55,902 bases of DNA from Mordavella massiliensis (GCF_016901695.1 NZ_JACJKS010000014.1:1-55902); one strand, 5' to 3'. Positions 27,927 to 38,206 are shown, counted from the stretch's first letter. Made by a program: numbers and translations. Notes: generated by a model not told the origin, from the letters alone.

Positions 27927-28781
27927 TTATTTAAATACAGTCTGTTGTCCGGCAAACCGGATGTCCGCGCTTCCCACGTCGCAGCTAATGTGCATCGTCT
28001 TGTCCGCCCGGTTGTCGATGTACTTCTCTACATCGATCCCGGAATACTTATCGCCGTCCAGCCGCAGTTCCCCCACGCCGCAGTCCAGCTCGTAGTTGAA
28101 GTCCTCCATCCGGCCCGCGTCGGTGTAGGCAAGGCTGCCCAGATCGCAGGACAGGTCCGCGTCCCGCCTCGTCACGCCCTCCAGCGTGGCCGCGCCGACG
28201 CCCACCTCCACGTCCAGATCACCGGCTGTAAACCGGTCCACTTCGGCAGATCCTGTCCCCACTTCCAGGTCCAGCTCCTCTGCCTGTATCTCCTCCACAT
28301 AGAGCTCGCCGACACCCACTGTGAGGTCCGCCTTCTCAAGGGCGGCTGCCGGCGGCAGATAGATCCACACATTGCCAAGATGGCCCCGGCTGTTGAGCCT
28401 TAAGGGGAGATGCTCCGCCATTGTCTCCACACGCAGTTCCCCCTCTTCCTCCTTTACTTCCAGCTCCAGGTCCGGATCCACATCCTCCGTCCGGACTGTG
28501 ACCTTCCCGTCCTCTCCTGCCAGGATCTGGACGCTGAGCCCTTCTGTCTCAAGGTGCAGGGACCGGATGTCCCGGTACACCCCGTCCGTCTCTGTTTCCG
28601 ACGGTCCGTCGCCGTGTTCATACACAGCCGCGCCTTCCCGGCCCGGCCCGATCCAGTCCGGGAAATAGGTCTTCGCCGCGTGCAGCGTCGCCCCCATGGC
28701 CGCGCCGCAGAGCATGCAGGCTGCGCCTGTGCCGGCCACTGCGCCGCAGGTGATCCAGAATATTTTCCATCCTCTCTTCAT
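27927..28781 (-). CDS. DUF4097-family adhesin-like beta-repeat protein
   Basis: The 284 residues start with an N-terminal membrane anchor (about 8-30), then a repetitive beta region with recurring patterns such as LTVGVGELYVEE, LEVGTGSAEVD and VEVGVGAATLEG, typical of DUF4097. The repeat fold suggests an extracellular beta helix. Its start follows the DUF1700 gene directly. Function in this family is unknown, but the linkage to PspC and PadR suggests an envelope-stress role. Confidence 0.9.
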   Translation of the reverse strand: MKRGWKIFWITCGAVAGTGAACMLCGAAMGATLHAAKTYFPDWIGPGREGAAVYEHGDGPSETETDGVYRDIRSLHLETEGLSVQILAGEDGKVTVRTEDVDPDLELEVKEEEGELRVETMAEHLPLRLNSRGHLGNVWIYLPPAAALEKADLTVGVGELYVEEIQAEELDLEVGTGSAEVDRFTAGDLDVEVGVGAATLEGVTRRDADLSCDLGSLAYTDAGRMEDFNYELDCGVGELRLDGDKYSGIDVEKYIDNRADKTMHISCDVGSADIRFAGQQTVFK

Positions 28782-29468
28782 CTATGCCACCGCCTTTCTT
28801 CTGTGAAACGGGCGCCTCAGAAGTTCCACGCAGAACCGGAACATCCCCGGCAGAACGATGATGCACAGCCTGACCGCCGCTACGGTAAAGACTGCGCCGG
28901 CCGCAGTAAGGAGCAGGCCGCATCCCACCACCATGAGCCCTGCCGGCAGGTCCGCCACCAGCGTGACCAGGCCGACGGCGAAGACGGCAATGCCGCACAC
29001 CGCCATGGCCACGGCGGCGATCAGGAAGGCGGCGAACACCCCCACTGCCGCTATGGCAAGCCCGGCAAGCAGGCACAGCGCCGCCAGGGACAGGGGGAAG
29101 ATGATGGGAAATCCCACCAGGAGGATGAGCACGATCAGCAGGATCTTCGCGCCCCGGCCGGACTGCGGTTTCCCGCCGTCTTCCCCGGCGCAGCCCTGCC
29201 GCGCGGGAGCCTCCCTGCGCTCAAAGCGGGCGTCCGTGTACCCCGTCTCCCGGAACTCACCGGCCTCGCCGGCCCTTCCTTCCAGGCCGGCTTTGATCTC
29301 AGCCGCCACCCTCCCAGGAGTTCCCAGTTCCCGGATGATCTCCTCCTCCCTGGCCGGCCCGGCCTCGTCAAAGTAGTCGTTGTAATACTGCAGGGCCTCC
29401 CTGCGCTCCTCCTCCGGCACGTCCTGCAGAAGAGCCTCCAGAGCGGCCATAAACTGTATGCGGTTCAT
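28782..29468 (-). CDS. DUF1700-family membrane protein
   Basis: The 228 residues open with the DUF1700 motif (EEERREALQYYNDYFDEAG, LGTPGRVAAEIKAG), a cytoplasmic helical part, then several hydrophobic segments (about 108-215). DUF1700 genes typically follow a PadR gene, as here, with a four-base overlap. They are thought to act with the DUF4097 and PspC partners at the membrane; no biochemical function is established. Confidence 0.92.
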   Translation of the reverse strand: MNRIQFMAALEALLQDVPEEERREALQYYNDYFDEAGPAREEEIIRELGTPGRVAAEIKAGLEGRAGEAGEFRETGYTDARFERREAPARQGCAGEDGGKPQSGRGAKILLIVLILLVGFPIIFPLSLAALCLLAGLAIAAVGVFAAFLIAAVAMAVCGIAVFAVGLVTLVADLPAGLMVVGCGLLLTAAGAVFTVAAVRLCIIVLPGMFRFCVELLRRPFHRRKAVA

Positions 29469-29788
29469 GAAAGAACACCTCCCTCAAATAATGCGCTGAT
29501 CTTCTCTGCATATTTCTTCCATTCGGACCGGTACAGGTTCAACTGCGCCTCGCCCCGCGGCGTGATCCTGTAGTAGCGCCGGTTCCTCCCGTCGTACTGC
29601 ATGTCGTACACCTCCAGGCACTCGTCCTTCTGCAGCCTGCGGAGCACCGGGTACAGGGTGGATTCTGACACCTCGATGGCTCTTCGCACATCCTGGGTGA
29701 TCTTGTATCCGTATGTGCCGTTCTTCTCACCCGACACGACCGCCAGGACGATCGCGTCAAGGAGAGCGGCGCCGGTATTGAATACCAT
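29465..29788 (-). CDS. PadR-family transcriptional regulator
   Basis: The 107-residue protein is a short PadR regulator with a winged helix (AIVLAVVSGEKNGTYGYKI, then STLYPVLRRLQKDECLEVY and the wing in YDGRNRRYYRIT) and a C-terminal dimer helix. It heads the DUF1700-DUF4097-PspC operon. A perfect inverted repeat over its own promoter suggests autorepression. Confidence 0.94.
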   Translation of the reverse strand: MVFNTGAALLDAIVLAVVSGEKNGTYGYKITQDVRRAIEVSESTLYPVLRRLQKDECLEVYDMQYDGRNRRYYRITPRGEAQLNLYRSEWKKYAEKISALFEGGVLS

Positions 29789-29826
29789 AGCATCACTTCC
29801 TCTGCTCCAATACTATTTCTTTGGCC

Positions 29827-29857
29827 ATATTATATGCTGTATAATATTGTTTGTCAA
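29827..29857 (-). promoter_or_regulatory. padR promoter with overlapping operator
   Basis: TTGACA (29852-29857), 17 bp, TATAAT (29829-29834), a full consensus promoter. ATATTATA and TATAATAT (29827-29834 and 29840-29847) form a perfect 8-bp inverted repeat around TGCTG that covers the -10, as expected of a PadR operator. Confidence 0.8.
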
Positions 29858-29869
29858 TAAATATTATAT

Positions 29870-29914
29870 AAAAAATCCATGACCGCTGCCAAAAGCTGTC
29901 ATGGATCTTTTTTT
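29870..29914. terminator. Bidirectional terminator after addA
   Basis: ATCCATGAC (29875-29883) pairs with GTCATGGAT (29898-29906). T-tracts follow on both strands. It ends the addB-addA transcript before the padR promoter. Confidence 0.8.
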
Positions 29915-29937
29915 CACGTTTCCTGCATATCCGCACG

Positions 29938-32900
29938 TCACCGGGGCAGCACGATCTCCTCCCCCAGCGTGAAGGAGTAGATGATCTTCTCCTTCACCGG
30001 CTTTTTAAGAAGCTGCTCCAGCGCCCTGGCATAGTAGTCCAACTGCGCGTGGTACTTCTCCGTGAGCTGATGCGCCGTCCTGACCTGGTCCGTCTTGTAG
30101 TCCAGCACGACAAGGCCGTCCTCCTCCTCAAACCAGACGTCTATGATCCCCTGCACGAGGATCCGGTCGTCCTCACTGTCCCCGCAGTCCGGGTAAACAT
30201 CGCGCATGTCCACGCCGATGACAAAGGGCTGCTCCCGGAACAGAAGGCCCCTCTTTGCCGCCTCCCGCATCCTCTGCCCGCTTCCGGACCGGACGAACGC
30301 GAGGATGTCCGCAGGGCGGACGCAGGCCGCCATGGCCCGGTCGATCTGCCCCCTGCCCTCCATCGCCGCAATGGCCCCGGCAAGGCTGTCCGCATCATAC
30401 GCCGCGGTAAGATCGAGGAGCTCCATCACGCGGTGGTAGGCGCTGCCCCTGGAAGCGCCGGTAAGCTCCGCCTCCCCGGCCCGGAAACGGGGCAGGAGAG
30501 GGATCACATCGGGCTCCTCAAAGGGCGTCTCGCCGGCCTCCCCCGGCTCCTCCAGTGCAAGCTCTCTCAGGTACTGCCTCTTCTTCAGCTCCGACACCGT
30601 GAATTTCAGCCGTCTCCCCTCCGGATCCGGCCAGGGATACGCATAGCCGGCCTGTTCTTCCAGGTTCTTACGCATCTTTGGATCGTAGACTTTCCCCGTA
30701 TCCCAGTCCTCCAACGCCTTTCTGACAAAGCGCCCCTGCGCTTCCTCCAGAGTCTGGCTCTGCACGAGTTTTTCAAGATCTGCCAGGCAGATCACGAACG
30801 AGGGATCCCCGGCAGCCGCCGGAAGGATCCAGTCCAGGCAGCCGGATGCGCCGGACAGCTCCCCGAAGGAGAGCGGGCCGCTCCCGCCGTCCCGGGAAGC
30901 AGACGCCTCCAGCTTTTTTGCCGGATCCTTCAGCGTGCCGGTCAGGATCAGCTTCTCTTTCGCCCGCGTCATGGCCACGTACAGGATGCGCAGCTCCTCG
31001 CCCAGGTTCTCCAGCTTCTCCTTTCTCTGGATAACCTGCCGGTAAAAGGAGGGTTCCTTCGTCCTCCGCTCCAGGTCGACGCTGTCCAGACCCACGCCCA
31101 GGGAGGCGTGCACCAGGACGCTTCCCTTTGTGTCCTGGGTGTTGAACCGCTTGCCCATGCCGGCCGCGATCACCACGGGGAACTCCAGCCCCTTGCTCCT
31201 GTGGATGCTCATGATGCGCACCGCGTCCGCATTTTCACCACTCTGGGAAGCCTCCCCGTAATCCACGTCATATTTCCTGAGCTGCTCTATGTAGCGGACA
31301 AAGTTGAAAAGCCCCTGGTAGCTGGTGCTCTCAAACTCCATGGCCTTCCGGGCCAGCATATCCACATTGGCCCTCCGCTGCTCCCCGCCGGGAAGAGCCG
31401 CCACGTAATCGCCATATCCCGTATCGTCCAGGATCTCCCAGAGCAGCTCATGGATCGCCGTGCACGACGCCTTCTGCCGGTAGTACTCCATCCGGTCCAG
31501 GCAGGCGGCCAGCTTTCTGCGCAGGCGCTCGTCCCCGCCATCAGTCCGGTAGCGCTCCACCGCTTTGTGGAAAGCCCCGTCCGGGCAGGCGCCGCGGATC
31601 TGTGCCAGCTCCTCGTCGGTCATGCGCCCAAACCAGGAGGAGAGGACTGCCGTCAGCGGGATATCCTGCTTTTCATTCTGAAGCACCCGGAAGTAATCCA
31701 GGAGCACGCCGATCTCCCTCGTCTCAAAATAGCCCTCCTTCGTCCCGGCAAAGGCAGGGATCCCCTCCTCCCGGAGCACCTCCATGAACACCTCGCTCCA
31801 GCCCCTGACGCTTCTTGTAAGAATGACGATGTCCCCATAGCGCACCGGCCGAAGCTGCCCGGTCTGTCTGTCCGTCACCATCTGCTCCCGCATAAGCCGG
31901 CGGATCCGGTCCGCCACCGCCCGGGCCTCCAGCTTTCTGGCGGAGATCTTCTCTCCCGCCAGTTCCTCCAGCTCCTCATCCGGCTCTGTGTCCACGAGCA
32001 GCAGCTCCGTCTCATCCCCCGCACACGCCGGATAGGACGCGCCCGGATAGAGGGCCGCCCTGTCGTCATAGGTGATGCCGCCCAGCTCCGGGATCATGAT
32101 CTTCCGGAAGAGGGCGTTGACGCTGTCAAGCACCTCGCTGCGGCTCCGGAAATTCCTGGACAGGTCGATCCGCTGGGTGGGGCTGTCCGTCCCCGGGCCC
32201 TCATAGATCCGGTAGCTGTGGAATTTCCCCATAAAGAGCTCGGGCCTGGCAAGGCGGAACCGGTAGATGCTCTGCTTCACATCCCCCACCATAAACAGAT
32301 TGTTCCGCCCCTGCCAGATCCGGGACACACTGGTAAGGACCGCCTCCTGGATCAGGTTGCTGTCCTGGTACTCGTCGATCATGACCTCCCGGTACTGGTC
32401 CTGGTACACCCCGGCGCAGGCGGACGGCCGCAGCCCGTCCGGCGTCTTCTCCGTCAGGATCTGCAGGGCGAACCGCTCCATGTCCGCGTAATCGATCACG
32501 TTCCGCCCCCGCTTCTTCTGCGCGAACCTGCGCGCAAAAGCAAGCGTCAGATCCGCCAGTTCCTCCATCATGGGGGCGCACCGGGCCAGCTCTGCAAGAA
32601 GCTCCTCCCCGCTCTGCCCGAAATACTGGCCGGCCGGGACTGCCAGGGCTGCTTTTATCTCTTCCCGGATCTTTTTGACCTGCTCCGCCTTCTTTGGGAA
32701 GACAGTCTGATCCCGGTTGGGAGCCAGCCTCTTCCAGGAGATCTCCTGCGCCGCCTGCCAGTACTCCCGGAAGGTGCGGGCCTTCTCAAAACGCTCTGCA
32801 TTCTTCAGGTCCGCCTCCAGCGTCTCCTCGTACATGTAGGGGCCGTCCGGCTGCCGGCACAGGGCCTCCGCCCGGCCGGCCAGCCGCCTGGCTGTCTGCG

Positions 32901-33570
32901 CAGCGAGACGCACCTCCTCCTGCACAAAAGCAAAAAAGGGCGTCTTCTCGAGGGCCTCCACGCTGTCCGCACGGTAGGCCCGGCAGCAGTCCGCAAGCCA
33001 CGCCTCCGGGTCCGGGCAACTGCTGGAAAATTCGTACATCTTAAGGATCACATCCTCCAGGGCGCGGTCGCTCTTTCCCGGCGCATAGCTCTCCGCAAAG
33101 GCAAGGAAGCGGCTGTCCCCCTCCCCGTACTTTTCTTCCAGGAGCTCCTCCAGCGCGTCTCTTCGCAGCAGCTTCATCTCCCCCTCCTCCCCGATGCGGA
33201 AGGAGGGATCCAGATCGATCCTGTGGAAGTTCTCCCGGATGACAGAGAGGCAGAAACTGTGGATCGTTGTGATCGCAGCCGTGTGGATGAGGGTCTCCTG
33301 CTGCCGGAGATGTTCATTGTCCGGTTCCTCCATGGCCCTCTTCTCAATGGCCGCCCGGATCCGCTCCTTCATCTCCGCCGCGGCCGCCTCCGTGAATGTG
33401 ACGATGAGGAGCTCGTCCACACCGACCGGGTCCGCATCCCGGGTCAGCATGCCGATGATGCGCTCCACCAGGACCGCCGTCTTGCCGGATCCCGCAGCCG
33501 CAGACACAAGGATGCTGCGGTCCTTCAGTTCCATGACGCTTTTTTGTTCTTCTGTCCACGCGACGCTCAT
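29938..33570 (-). CDS. addA: ATP-dependent helicase/nuclease subunit A
   Basis: AddA is the UvrD-like 3'-5' helicase plus one nuclease domain of the AddAB enzyme, which resects double-strand breaks up to a Chi site. The 1210 residues carry Walker A SAAAGSGKTAVL (about 23-34), helicase motifs such as IDEYQDSN and MSIHRSKGLEFPVV, and a C-terminal RecB-like nuclease with LDYKTDQV. Size is normal. It overlaps the addB end by four bases. Confidence 0.97.
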   Translation of the reverse strand: MSVAWTEEQKSVMELKDRSILVSAAAGSGKTAVLVERIIGMLTRDADPVGVDELLIVTFTEAAAAEMKERIRAAIEKRAMEEPDNEHLRQQETLIHTAAITTIHSFCLSVIRENFHRIDLDPSFRIGEEGEMKLLRRDALEELLEEKYGEGDSRFLAFAESYAPGKSDRALEDVILKMYEFSSSCPDPEAWLADCCRAYRADSVEALEKTPFFAFVQEEVRLAAQTARRLAGRAEALCRQPDGPYMYEETLEADLKNAERFEKARTFREYWQAAQEISWKRLAPNRDQTVFPKKAEQVKKIREEIKAALAVPAGQYFGQSGEELLAELARCAPMMEELADLTLAFARRFAQKKRGRNVIDYADMERFALQILTEKTPDGLRPSACAGVYQDQYREVMIDEYQDSNLIQEAVLTSVSRIWQGRNNLFMVGDVKQSIYRFRLARPELFMGKFHSYRIYEGPGTDSPTQRIDLSRNFRSRSEVLDSVNALFRKIMIPELGGITYDDRAALYPGASYPACAGDETELLLVDTEPDEELEELAGEKISARKLEARAVADRIRRLMREQMVTDRQTGQLRPVRYGDIVILTRSVRGWSEVFMEVLREEGIPAFAGTKEGYFETREIGVLLDYFRVLQNEKQDIPLTAVLSSWFGRMTDEELAQIRGACPDGAFHKAVERYRTDGGDERLRRKLAACLDRMEYYRQKASCTAIHELLWEILDDTGYGDYVAALPGGEQRRANVDMLARKAMEFESTSYQGLFNFVRYIEQLRKYDVDYGEASQSGENADAVRIMSIHRSKGLEFPVVIAAGMGKRFNTQDTKGSVLVHASLGVGLDSVDLERRTKEPSFYRQVIQRKEKLENLGEELRILYVAMTRAKEKLILTGTLKDPAKKLEASASRDGGSGPLSFGELSGASGCLDWILPAAAGDPSFVICLADLEKLVQSQTLEEAQGRFVRKALEDWDTGKVYDPKMRKNLEEQAGYAYPWPDPEGRRLKFTVSELKKRQYLRELALEEPGEAGETPFEEPDVIPLLPRFRAGEAELTGASRGSAYHRVMELLDLTAAYDADSLAGAIAAMEGRGQIDRAMAACVRPADILAFVRSGSGQRMREAAKRGLLFREQPFVIGVDMRDVYPDCGDSEDDRILVQGIIDVWFEEEDGLVVLDYKTDQVRTAHQLTEKYHAQLDYYARALEQLLKKPVKEKIIYSFTLGEEIVLPR

Positions 33571-36500
33571 GACCGCTCCTCTCCTCCTTCCTGCTCCACG
33601 CTGCGCCGGATCCGCTCCAGCGCATCCTCCTGCTTCATCTTATCCACCTGGCGCCAGCTGTATCCGGGCAGGGTGCTGTCAAACCCGCAGATATGCCTGT
33701 ACGTACAGTAATCGCACCCCGTGCGCCCCCCGTACCGGTACGGACGGACATCCGCCTCGCCGGAGGCGATCCTTTCGTGGATCTGCCCCGCCTTCTCCCT
33801 GGCAAAACTTCCCAGCATGCGGAATGTCTCCCCGGAGACAGCGCTGGATCTGGCTGTCAGGCTGCCGTCCTTCTTAAACGCCACGGGAACTGCCAGCGAT
33901 TCCCCCGCCGCCCGGTGCTCCAGGTGGCGCAGCGCATCCCCCTCCAGGGAAGCCATGCCGTCCGGCCGCAGCTTTTTCAGGAGGGTCTCCTGCTGCGCCG
34001 CCTCATCTTTAGCCGGCTCCGTGAAAGGATCCTGGATCTGATAGTAAAAGACGCCGGCCGGGACCGCCTCCTTGTCCGGATGCCTCTCCTTCGTGATTCG
34101 CAGCGCCTCCTCCATGTACACAAGAAGCTGCATCTGCAGACCGCCGTAGAGGAGGGACAGGTCGAACGACGTCTGTCCGGTCTTGTAGTCGATGACCTTC
34201 ACATACACCCGGCCGCCGTCCACGCAGGTGTCCACCCGGTCGATCTTGCCGGCGCGGAAGGTGAGCTCGTAGGACTCGGGCTGGAAATCCCCGGCCCTGA
34301 GCTGCTCCGTCAGCGCCCACACCGTCCGCTCCATCATGCGCCGGATCCGGCTGATGAGCCATGTATTCCGGGCAGAGCTGTAGAGCACGCTGTTGCCGTA
34401 GTCCGCCACAGCCTCCTCCACGCTCTGCTTACACAGCCGGGCCTGCTCCCCGCCGGAAAGCCCGGTCCAGCCGCCCGGGGCGGCGGACGCCTTCCTCGAA
34501 TACCGCTCGATGGCGCTGTGAAAGACATTCCCCATATCCACCGCGCGGAACTCGTAGGTCTCCCGCTCTCTGAGGCGCAGGCCGTACTGGAGGAAATGTG
34601 CAAACGCACAGGCTGAGAACTTCTCCATCCTGGAGATGCTCTCCAGCGGGTCCTCCCCGTACAACCGGCGCGCAGCCTCCCGGGTGACGGCGTCTTTGGG
34701 TCTCTCGTAGAAGGTGGCCTCCAGGGCGGCTGCGATCCGGTCCGCCCAGCGGGGATCCTTCTTATACCAGGTGTACAGCTCCATCCAGGCGCCGCCCGCC
34801 CGCTCACTTTGCATCCGCAGCCCCTCGATCAGCTCAGCCATCCCCGTCCTGCCGGTGATCTCCCGCTTGGCAAGCGGGCGCGCCTCCTCGTCCGTCACCG
34901 GGATCCCGGGGAACAGCCTCCGTATCTCCTGCACAAGGTAGGAGGGGCGCAGGCTCTTCCCGTCCAGCGACAGGCGGCTGTAGAACACGCACAGCTTCCG
35001 GGACGGCTTGGTGAGATTGAGATAGAGGTAGTATTTCTGTATGTAAGCCTGCTCCCGGCTGCCGGGCGTCAGGGCGATCTTCTCCCGCTCAAAGGCCCTC
35101 ACGTCCCGCTCGGTGAGAAGACCGGTCCGCAGAAGGGAGCCCGGCAGGAAGGTGTCGTTCGCCCCCACAAACAGGAGGGCCTTCACATCTTTGAGTCTTG
35201 TCCGCTGCATATCGCCCGCCACCACCTGGTCGATGCCCGGCGGGATGACGCCGACTTTCGCCTCCGCAAGCCCCGCATCCAGAAGCTCGCAGTATTCCTT
35301 CAGGGACACCTGCTCCTCCCCCAAAAGCTCCACGAACTTGTCGAACAGTCCGATGACGATGCCGTAGATCTGCGCGTACTCCCGGGCCAGCGCATGCTCG
35401 CCCTTCTCCTGAAACGCCTCTTCCTTCTGTTTCAGCGCAAGCTGCATCCCGCCTCCGGCCAGGAAATCATAGAGGGCTTCCGTGATGTCCCGGACCGTTT
35501 TCCTGCGCTGCCGCAGCACAAAAAGGAGGGGCTCCAGACGCTCCACAAAGGCGACCCGCATGTGGTTGAGCTTCTCCAGATCCTCCGCCGCTGCGCCCGC
35601 CGTGCGGCGCACCCACCGCTGCTGCCACTTCCGGTAGCCGCGGATGCCGAGGGCCAGGCAGTAGTTCTCCAGCTCCTCCAGATCCCCCCGCGGGAACGGG
35701 GCATAGCCGGACCGCAGGAAGCGGAACACGCTGTCGCATGTGAATCCCTCCTCCGCCATGGCAAGGAGACTCCGGATGTACTCCACAAAAGAATTCAGAA
35801 GGATGCTTCTTTTCTGATCCAGGAAGACAGGGATGTCATAGCGGGCGAAGGCGCGCTTCAGGTAACTGCCGTAGACAGACATGTCGCTTGCAATCACGCC
35901 GATGTCCCGGTAGCGCAGCCCTTCCTTCCGGACGAGGGCCCGGACCCGCTGCGCCGCAGCCTCAGCTTCTGCCTCCGGGTCCGGCGCCACGCGAAGCTCC
36001 ACCGCCTCCTGCTCCTCCTCAAAGGACGGCCTCCCGCCTCTGAACAGGTTCTGCTCCAGAAAAGCCAGGGCCCGGCTGTCCCTGTATCTGGGGGCTGTCT
36101 GCGGGCGCAGGAAGGCCAGCTCCTCCACCGGCACGCCACGGTCCCGGGCCGCTTCCGTCAGGGAGGAGACCGCTTTCTTGCTCATGGCGAACAGTTGGCA
36201 CGGATGCGTGTACGCATAGGGGTTCTCCCTCCCGTCTATAGTCACTGTCACGACCACGTCCCGGCAGACTGTCATGAGCTCCCCGAGAAGCCGGTTCTGC
36301 ACCGGGGTAAAGCCGGTGTAGCCGTCCAGGATCACCGTGCTCCTTCGCAGGAGCTCAGACTTTGGGGCGATCTTCGCGAGCACATCCAGGAGTTCCTCCT
36401 TCGTGATGTATTTCTCTTGCAGATAGGTCTGGAAGCCCTGGTAGAGAAGGAGGATGTCCTGCAGTTTGCAGGAGAGGTAGGAGCCCTCCCGCTCCCCGCG

Positions 36501-36929
36501 GATGACCCGCCTGATCTCCTCCTCCCCCACATCGTACTGCATGAACTCGGAAAGGACAGACTTCACCTCGCTGACATAGCCGAGCCTGTGCATGTTTCCC
36601 CGCAGCACGGAAAGCTGCCCGGACAAGGAGCCTCCGATCCTGCGGAGCACCAGATTCTTGCCCTCGTCATCCAGGACAGGATACGTCCCCTGTCCCGTCT
36701 CCTCGAAGATCCGGTGGGCCAGCCGCACAAAGCTCAGGACGTCGATATTCATGATCCCCTTCCTGCCGCTCATCATCACCAGGTCCTTCTGCGTCTGCAT
36801 GGTAAACTGCTCCGGGACGAGCACTAGATAGGAAAGGCCGGGATGTTCCCCGGCCTCCTGTATGATCTTCTCATATATATAGCGGGACTTGCCGGAACCG
36901 GAGCCCCCGAACACAAATTTCAGCGCCAT
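33567..36929 (-). CDS. addB: ATP-dependent helicase/deoxyribonuclease subunit B
   Basis: AddB recognises Chi and cuts the other strand. The 1120 residues have an N-terminal Walker A FGGSGSGKSRY (about 8-17), a helicase-like core, and a nuclease motif VIDYKTGQTSF. An iron-sulfur cluster is implied by the C-terminal GCDYCTYRHIC and an upstream cysteine in MEKFSACAF, the AddB pattern. It directly follows hflX. Confidence 0.97.
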   Translation of the reverse strand: MALKFVFGGSGSGKSRYIYEKIIQEAGEHPGLSYLVLVPEQFTMQTQKDLVMMSGRKGIMNIDVLSFVRLAHRIFEETGQGTYPVLDDEGKNLVLRRIGGSLSGQLSVLRGNMHRLGYVSEVKSVLSEFMQYDVGEEEIRRVIRGEREGSYLSCKLQDILLLYQGFQTYLQEKYITKEELLDVLAKIAPKSELLRRSTVILDGYTGFTPVQNRLLGELMTVCRDVVVTVTIDGRENPYAYTHPCQLFAMSKKAVSSLTEAARDRGVPVEELAFLRPQTAPRYRDSRALAFLEQNLFRGGRPSFEEEQEAVELRVAPDPEAEAEAAAQRVRALVRKEGLRYRDIGVIASDMSVYGSYLKRAFARYDIPVFLDQKRSILLNSFVEYIRSLLAMAEEGFTCDSVFRFLRSGYAPFPRGDLEELENYCLALGIRGYRKWQQRWVRRTAGAAAEDLEKLNHMRVAFVERLEPLLFVLRQRRKTVRDITEALYDFLAGGGMQLALKQKEEAFQEKGEHALAREYAQIYGIVIGLFDKFVELLGEEQVSLKEYCELLDAGLAEAKVGVIPPGIDQVVAGDMQRTRLKDVKALLFVGANDTFLPGSLLRTGLLTERDVRAFEREKIALTPGSREQAYIQKYYLYLNLTKPSRKLCVFYSRLSLDGKSLRPSYLVQEIRRLFPGIPVTDEEARPLAKREITGRTGMAELIEGLRMQSERAGGAWMELYTWYKKDPRWADRIAAALEATFYERPKDAVTREAARRLYGEDPLESISRMEKFSACAFAHFLQYGLRLRERETYEFRAVDMGNVFHSAIERYSRKASAAPGGWTGLSGGEQARLCKQSVEEAVADYGNSVLYSSARNTWLISRIRRMMERTVWALTEQLRAGDFQPESYELTFRAGKIDRVDTCVDGGRVYVKVIDYKTGQTSFDLSLLYGGLQMQLLVYMEEALRITKERHPDKEAVPAGVFYYQIQDPFTEPAKDEAAQQETLLKKLRPDGMASLEGDALRHLEHRAAGESLAVPVAFKKDGSLTARSSAVSGETFRMLGSFAREKAGQIHERIASGEADVRPYRYGGRTGCDYCTYRHICGFDSTLPGYSWRQVDKMKQEDALERIRRSVEQEGGEERS

Positions 36930-36932
36930 CTC

Positions 36933-38192
36933 TTATCTCCCTCCTGGCGGGCCGCCCATGATCTTCCCATAGACCGCCGCCGGCACATAACCTCTGACAT
37001 AGATCCCGTCCTGCCTGTACTCCTCCTGCTCCAGCTCCCCGTATTTGCGGATCAGTTGGACCATCCAGGCGTCGCTGTAGGGACAGAGCCTCTCGATCTC
37101 CTTCTTCTGCTGCCGGAGGATCTCCTCCAGGCAGACCGGGAGCTGTTCCATCCCCTCCCCTGTCGCCGCGGAGAGAAAGACTGTGCGCTCCGCCCGGAAA
37201 TCCCGGGGCATGTAGTCGCCCTCAAACCGGTCCTTCTTGTTAAAGACCGTGATGACCGGCTTGTCCGCCGCGCCCAGCTCTCCCAGCGTCTCATACACCA
37301 CGTGCATCTGCTCGTCCATCTGCGGGGACGAAGCGTCCACCACATGGAGAAGAAGATCCGCATAGGCCGCCTCCTCCAGCGTACTGCGGAATGCCTCGAT
37401 GAGATGATGGGGCAGCTTGCGGATAAAACCGACCGTGTCTGTCAGCAGCACTTCCTGGCCTCCCGGCAGCCTCATGCTCCTGGTCGTCGGGTCGAGCGTC
37501 GCAAACAGCTTGTCCTCCGCCAGGATCCCCGCGTCCGTCAGACGGTTGAGAAGGGTGGATTTCCCCGCGTTGGTATAGCCCACGATGGCTGCCACCGGGA
37601 TCCTGCTCTTCGCCCTGGACTCCCGGGTGAGCTGCCGGTGCCGCTTGACCTCCTTCAGCTCCCGCGCAAGCTGGCTGATCCGGCCCTTGATCAGACGCCG
37701 GTCCATCTCCAGCTTCTTCTCCCCCGGCCCCCTCGTGCCGATCCCGCCTCCCAGGCGGGACAGGGATGTGCCAAACCCGGTGAGGCGGGACTGCCTGTAT
37801 TTTAACTGGGCCAGCTCCACCTGGATCTTTCCCTCGCTTGTGGAAGCCCTGGCCGCGAAGATGTCCAGGATCAGGAGCGTCCTGTCCATGATCTTCACAT
37901 CCAGCTCGTCCCGCAGGTTGCCGATCTGCGCCGGGGAGAGTTCGTCGTCGCAGATGACGCCGTCCGCCTCCGTCTCCCAGATCAGGTCCTTCAGCTCCCG
38001 GATCTTCCCTTTCCCGAGGTAGGTGGCCGGGTGCAGCCCCTCCCGCTTCTGCAGGATCCTGCCCACGCACACAGCGCCTGCCGTATCCGCCAGGTCTTCC
38101 AGTTCATCCAGGGATTTTTCCGCGTCATCCCCGTCCGCCAGGCTCACGCCGGCCAGGATGACACGCTCTTTTTTCTGCGCTGTCTCAAACAT
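36933..38192 (-). CDS. hflX: GTPase HflX
   Basis: HflX binds the ribosome large subunit and can split or rescue stalled ribosomes under stress. The 419 residues show an N-terminal HflX domain with GTRGPGEKKLE, a GTPase domain with GYTNAGKST (P-loop), DTVGFI and NKKD, and a C-terminal extension. Family length is normal. It lies between the TPR lipoprotein gene and addB, only a few bases from both. Confidence 0.95.
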   Translation of the reverse strand: MFETAQKKERVILAGVSLADGDDAEKSLDELEDLADTAGAVCVGRILQKREGLHPATYLGKGKIRELKDLIWETEADGVICDDELSPAQIGNLRDELDVKIMDRTLLILDIFAARASTSEGKIQVELAQLKYRQSRLTGFGTSLSRLGGGIGTRGPGEKKLEMDRRLIKGRISQLARELKEVKRHRQLTRESRAKSRIPVAAIVGYTNAGKSTLLNRLTDAGILAEDKLFATLDPTTRSMRLPGGQEVLLTDTVGFIRKLPHHLIEAFRSTLEEAAYADLLLHVVDASSPQMDEQMHVVYETLGELGAADKPVITVFNKKDRFEGDYMPRDFRAERTVFLSAATGEGMEQLPVCLEEILRQQKKEIERLCPYSDAWMVQLIRKYGELEQEEYRQDGIYVRGYVPAAVYGKIMGGPPGGR

Positions 38193-38206
38193 CCGCCAGG
38201 TCTCCT

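Noticed and set aside
30049-33711. 1220-residue plus-strand frame opposite addA
   Set aside because: Pure shadow of addA; composition is proline-, leucine- and histidine-biased with no recognisable motif.
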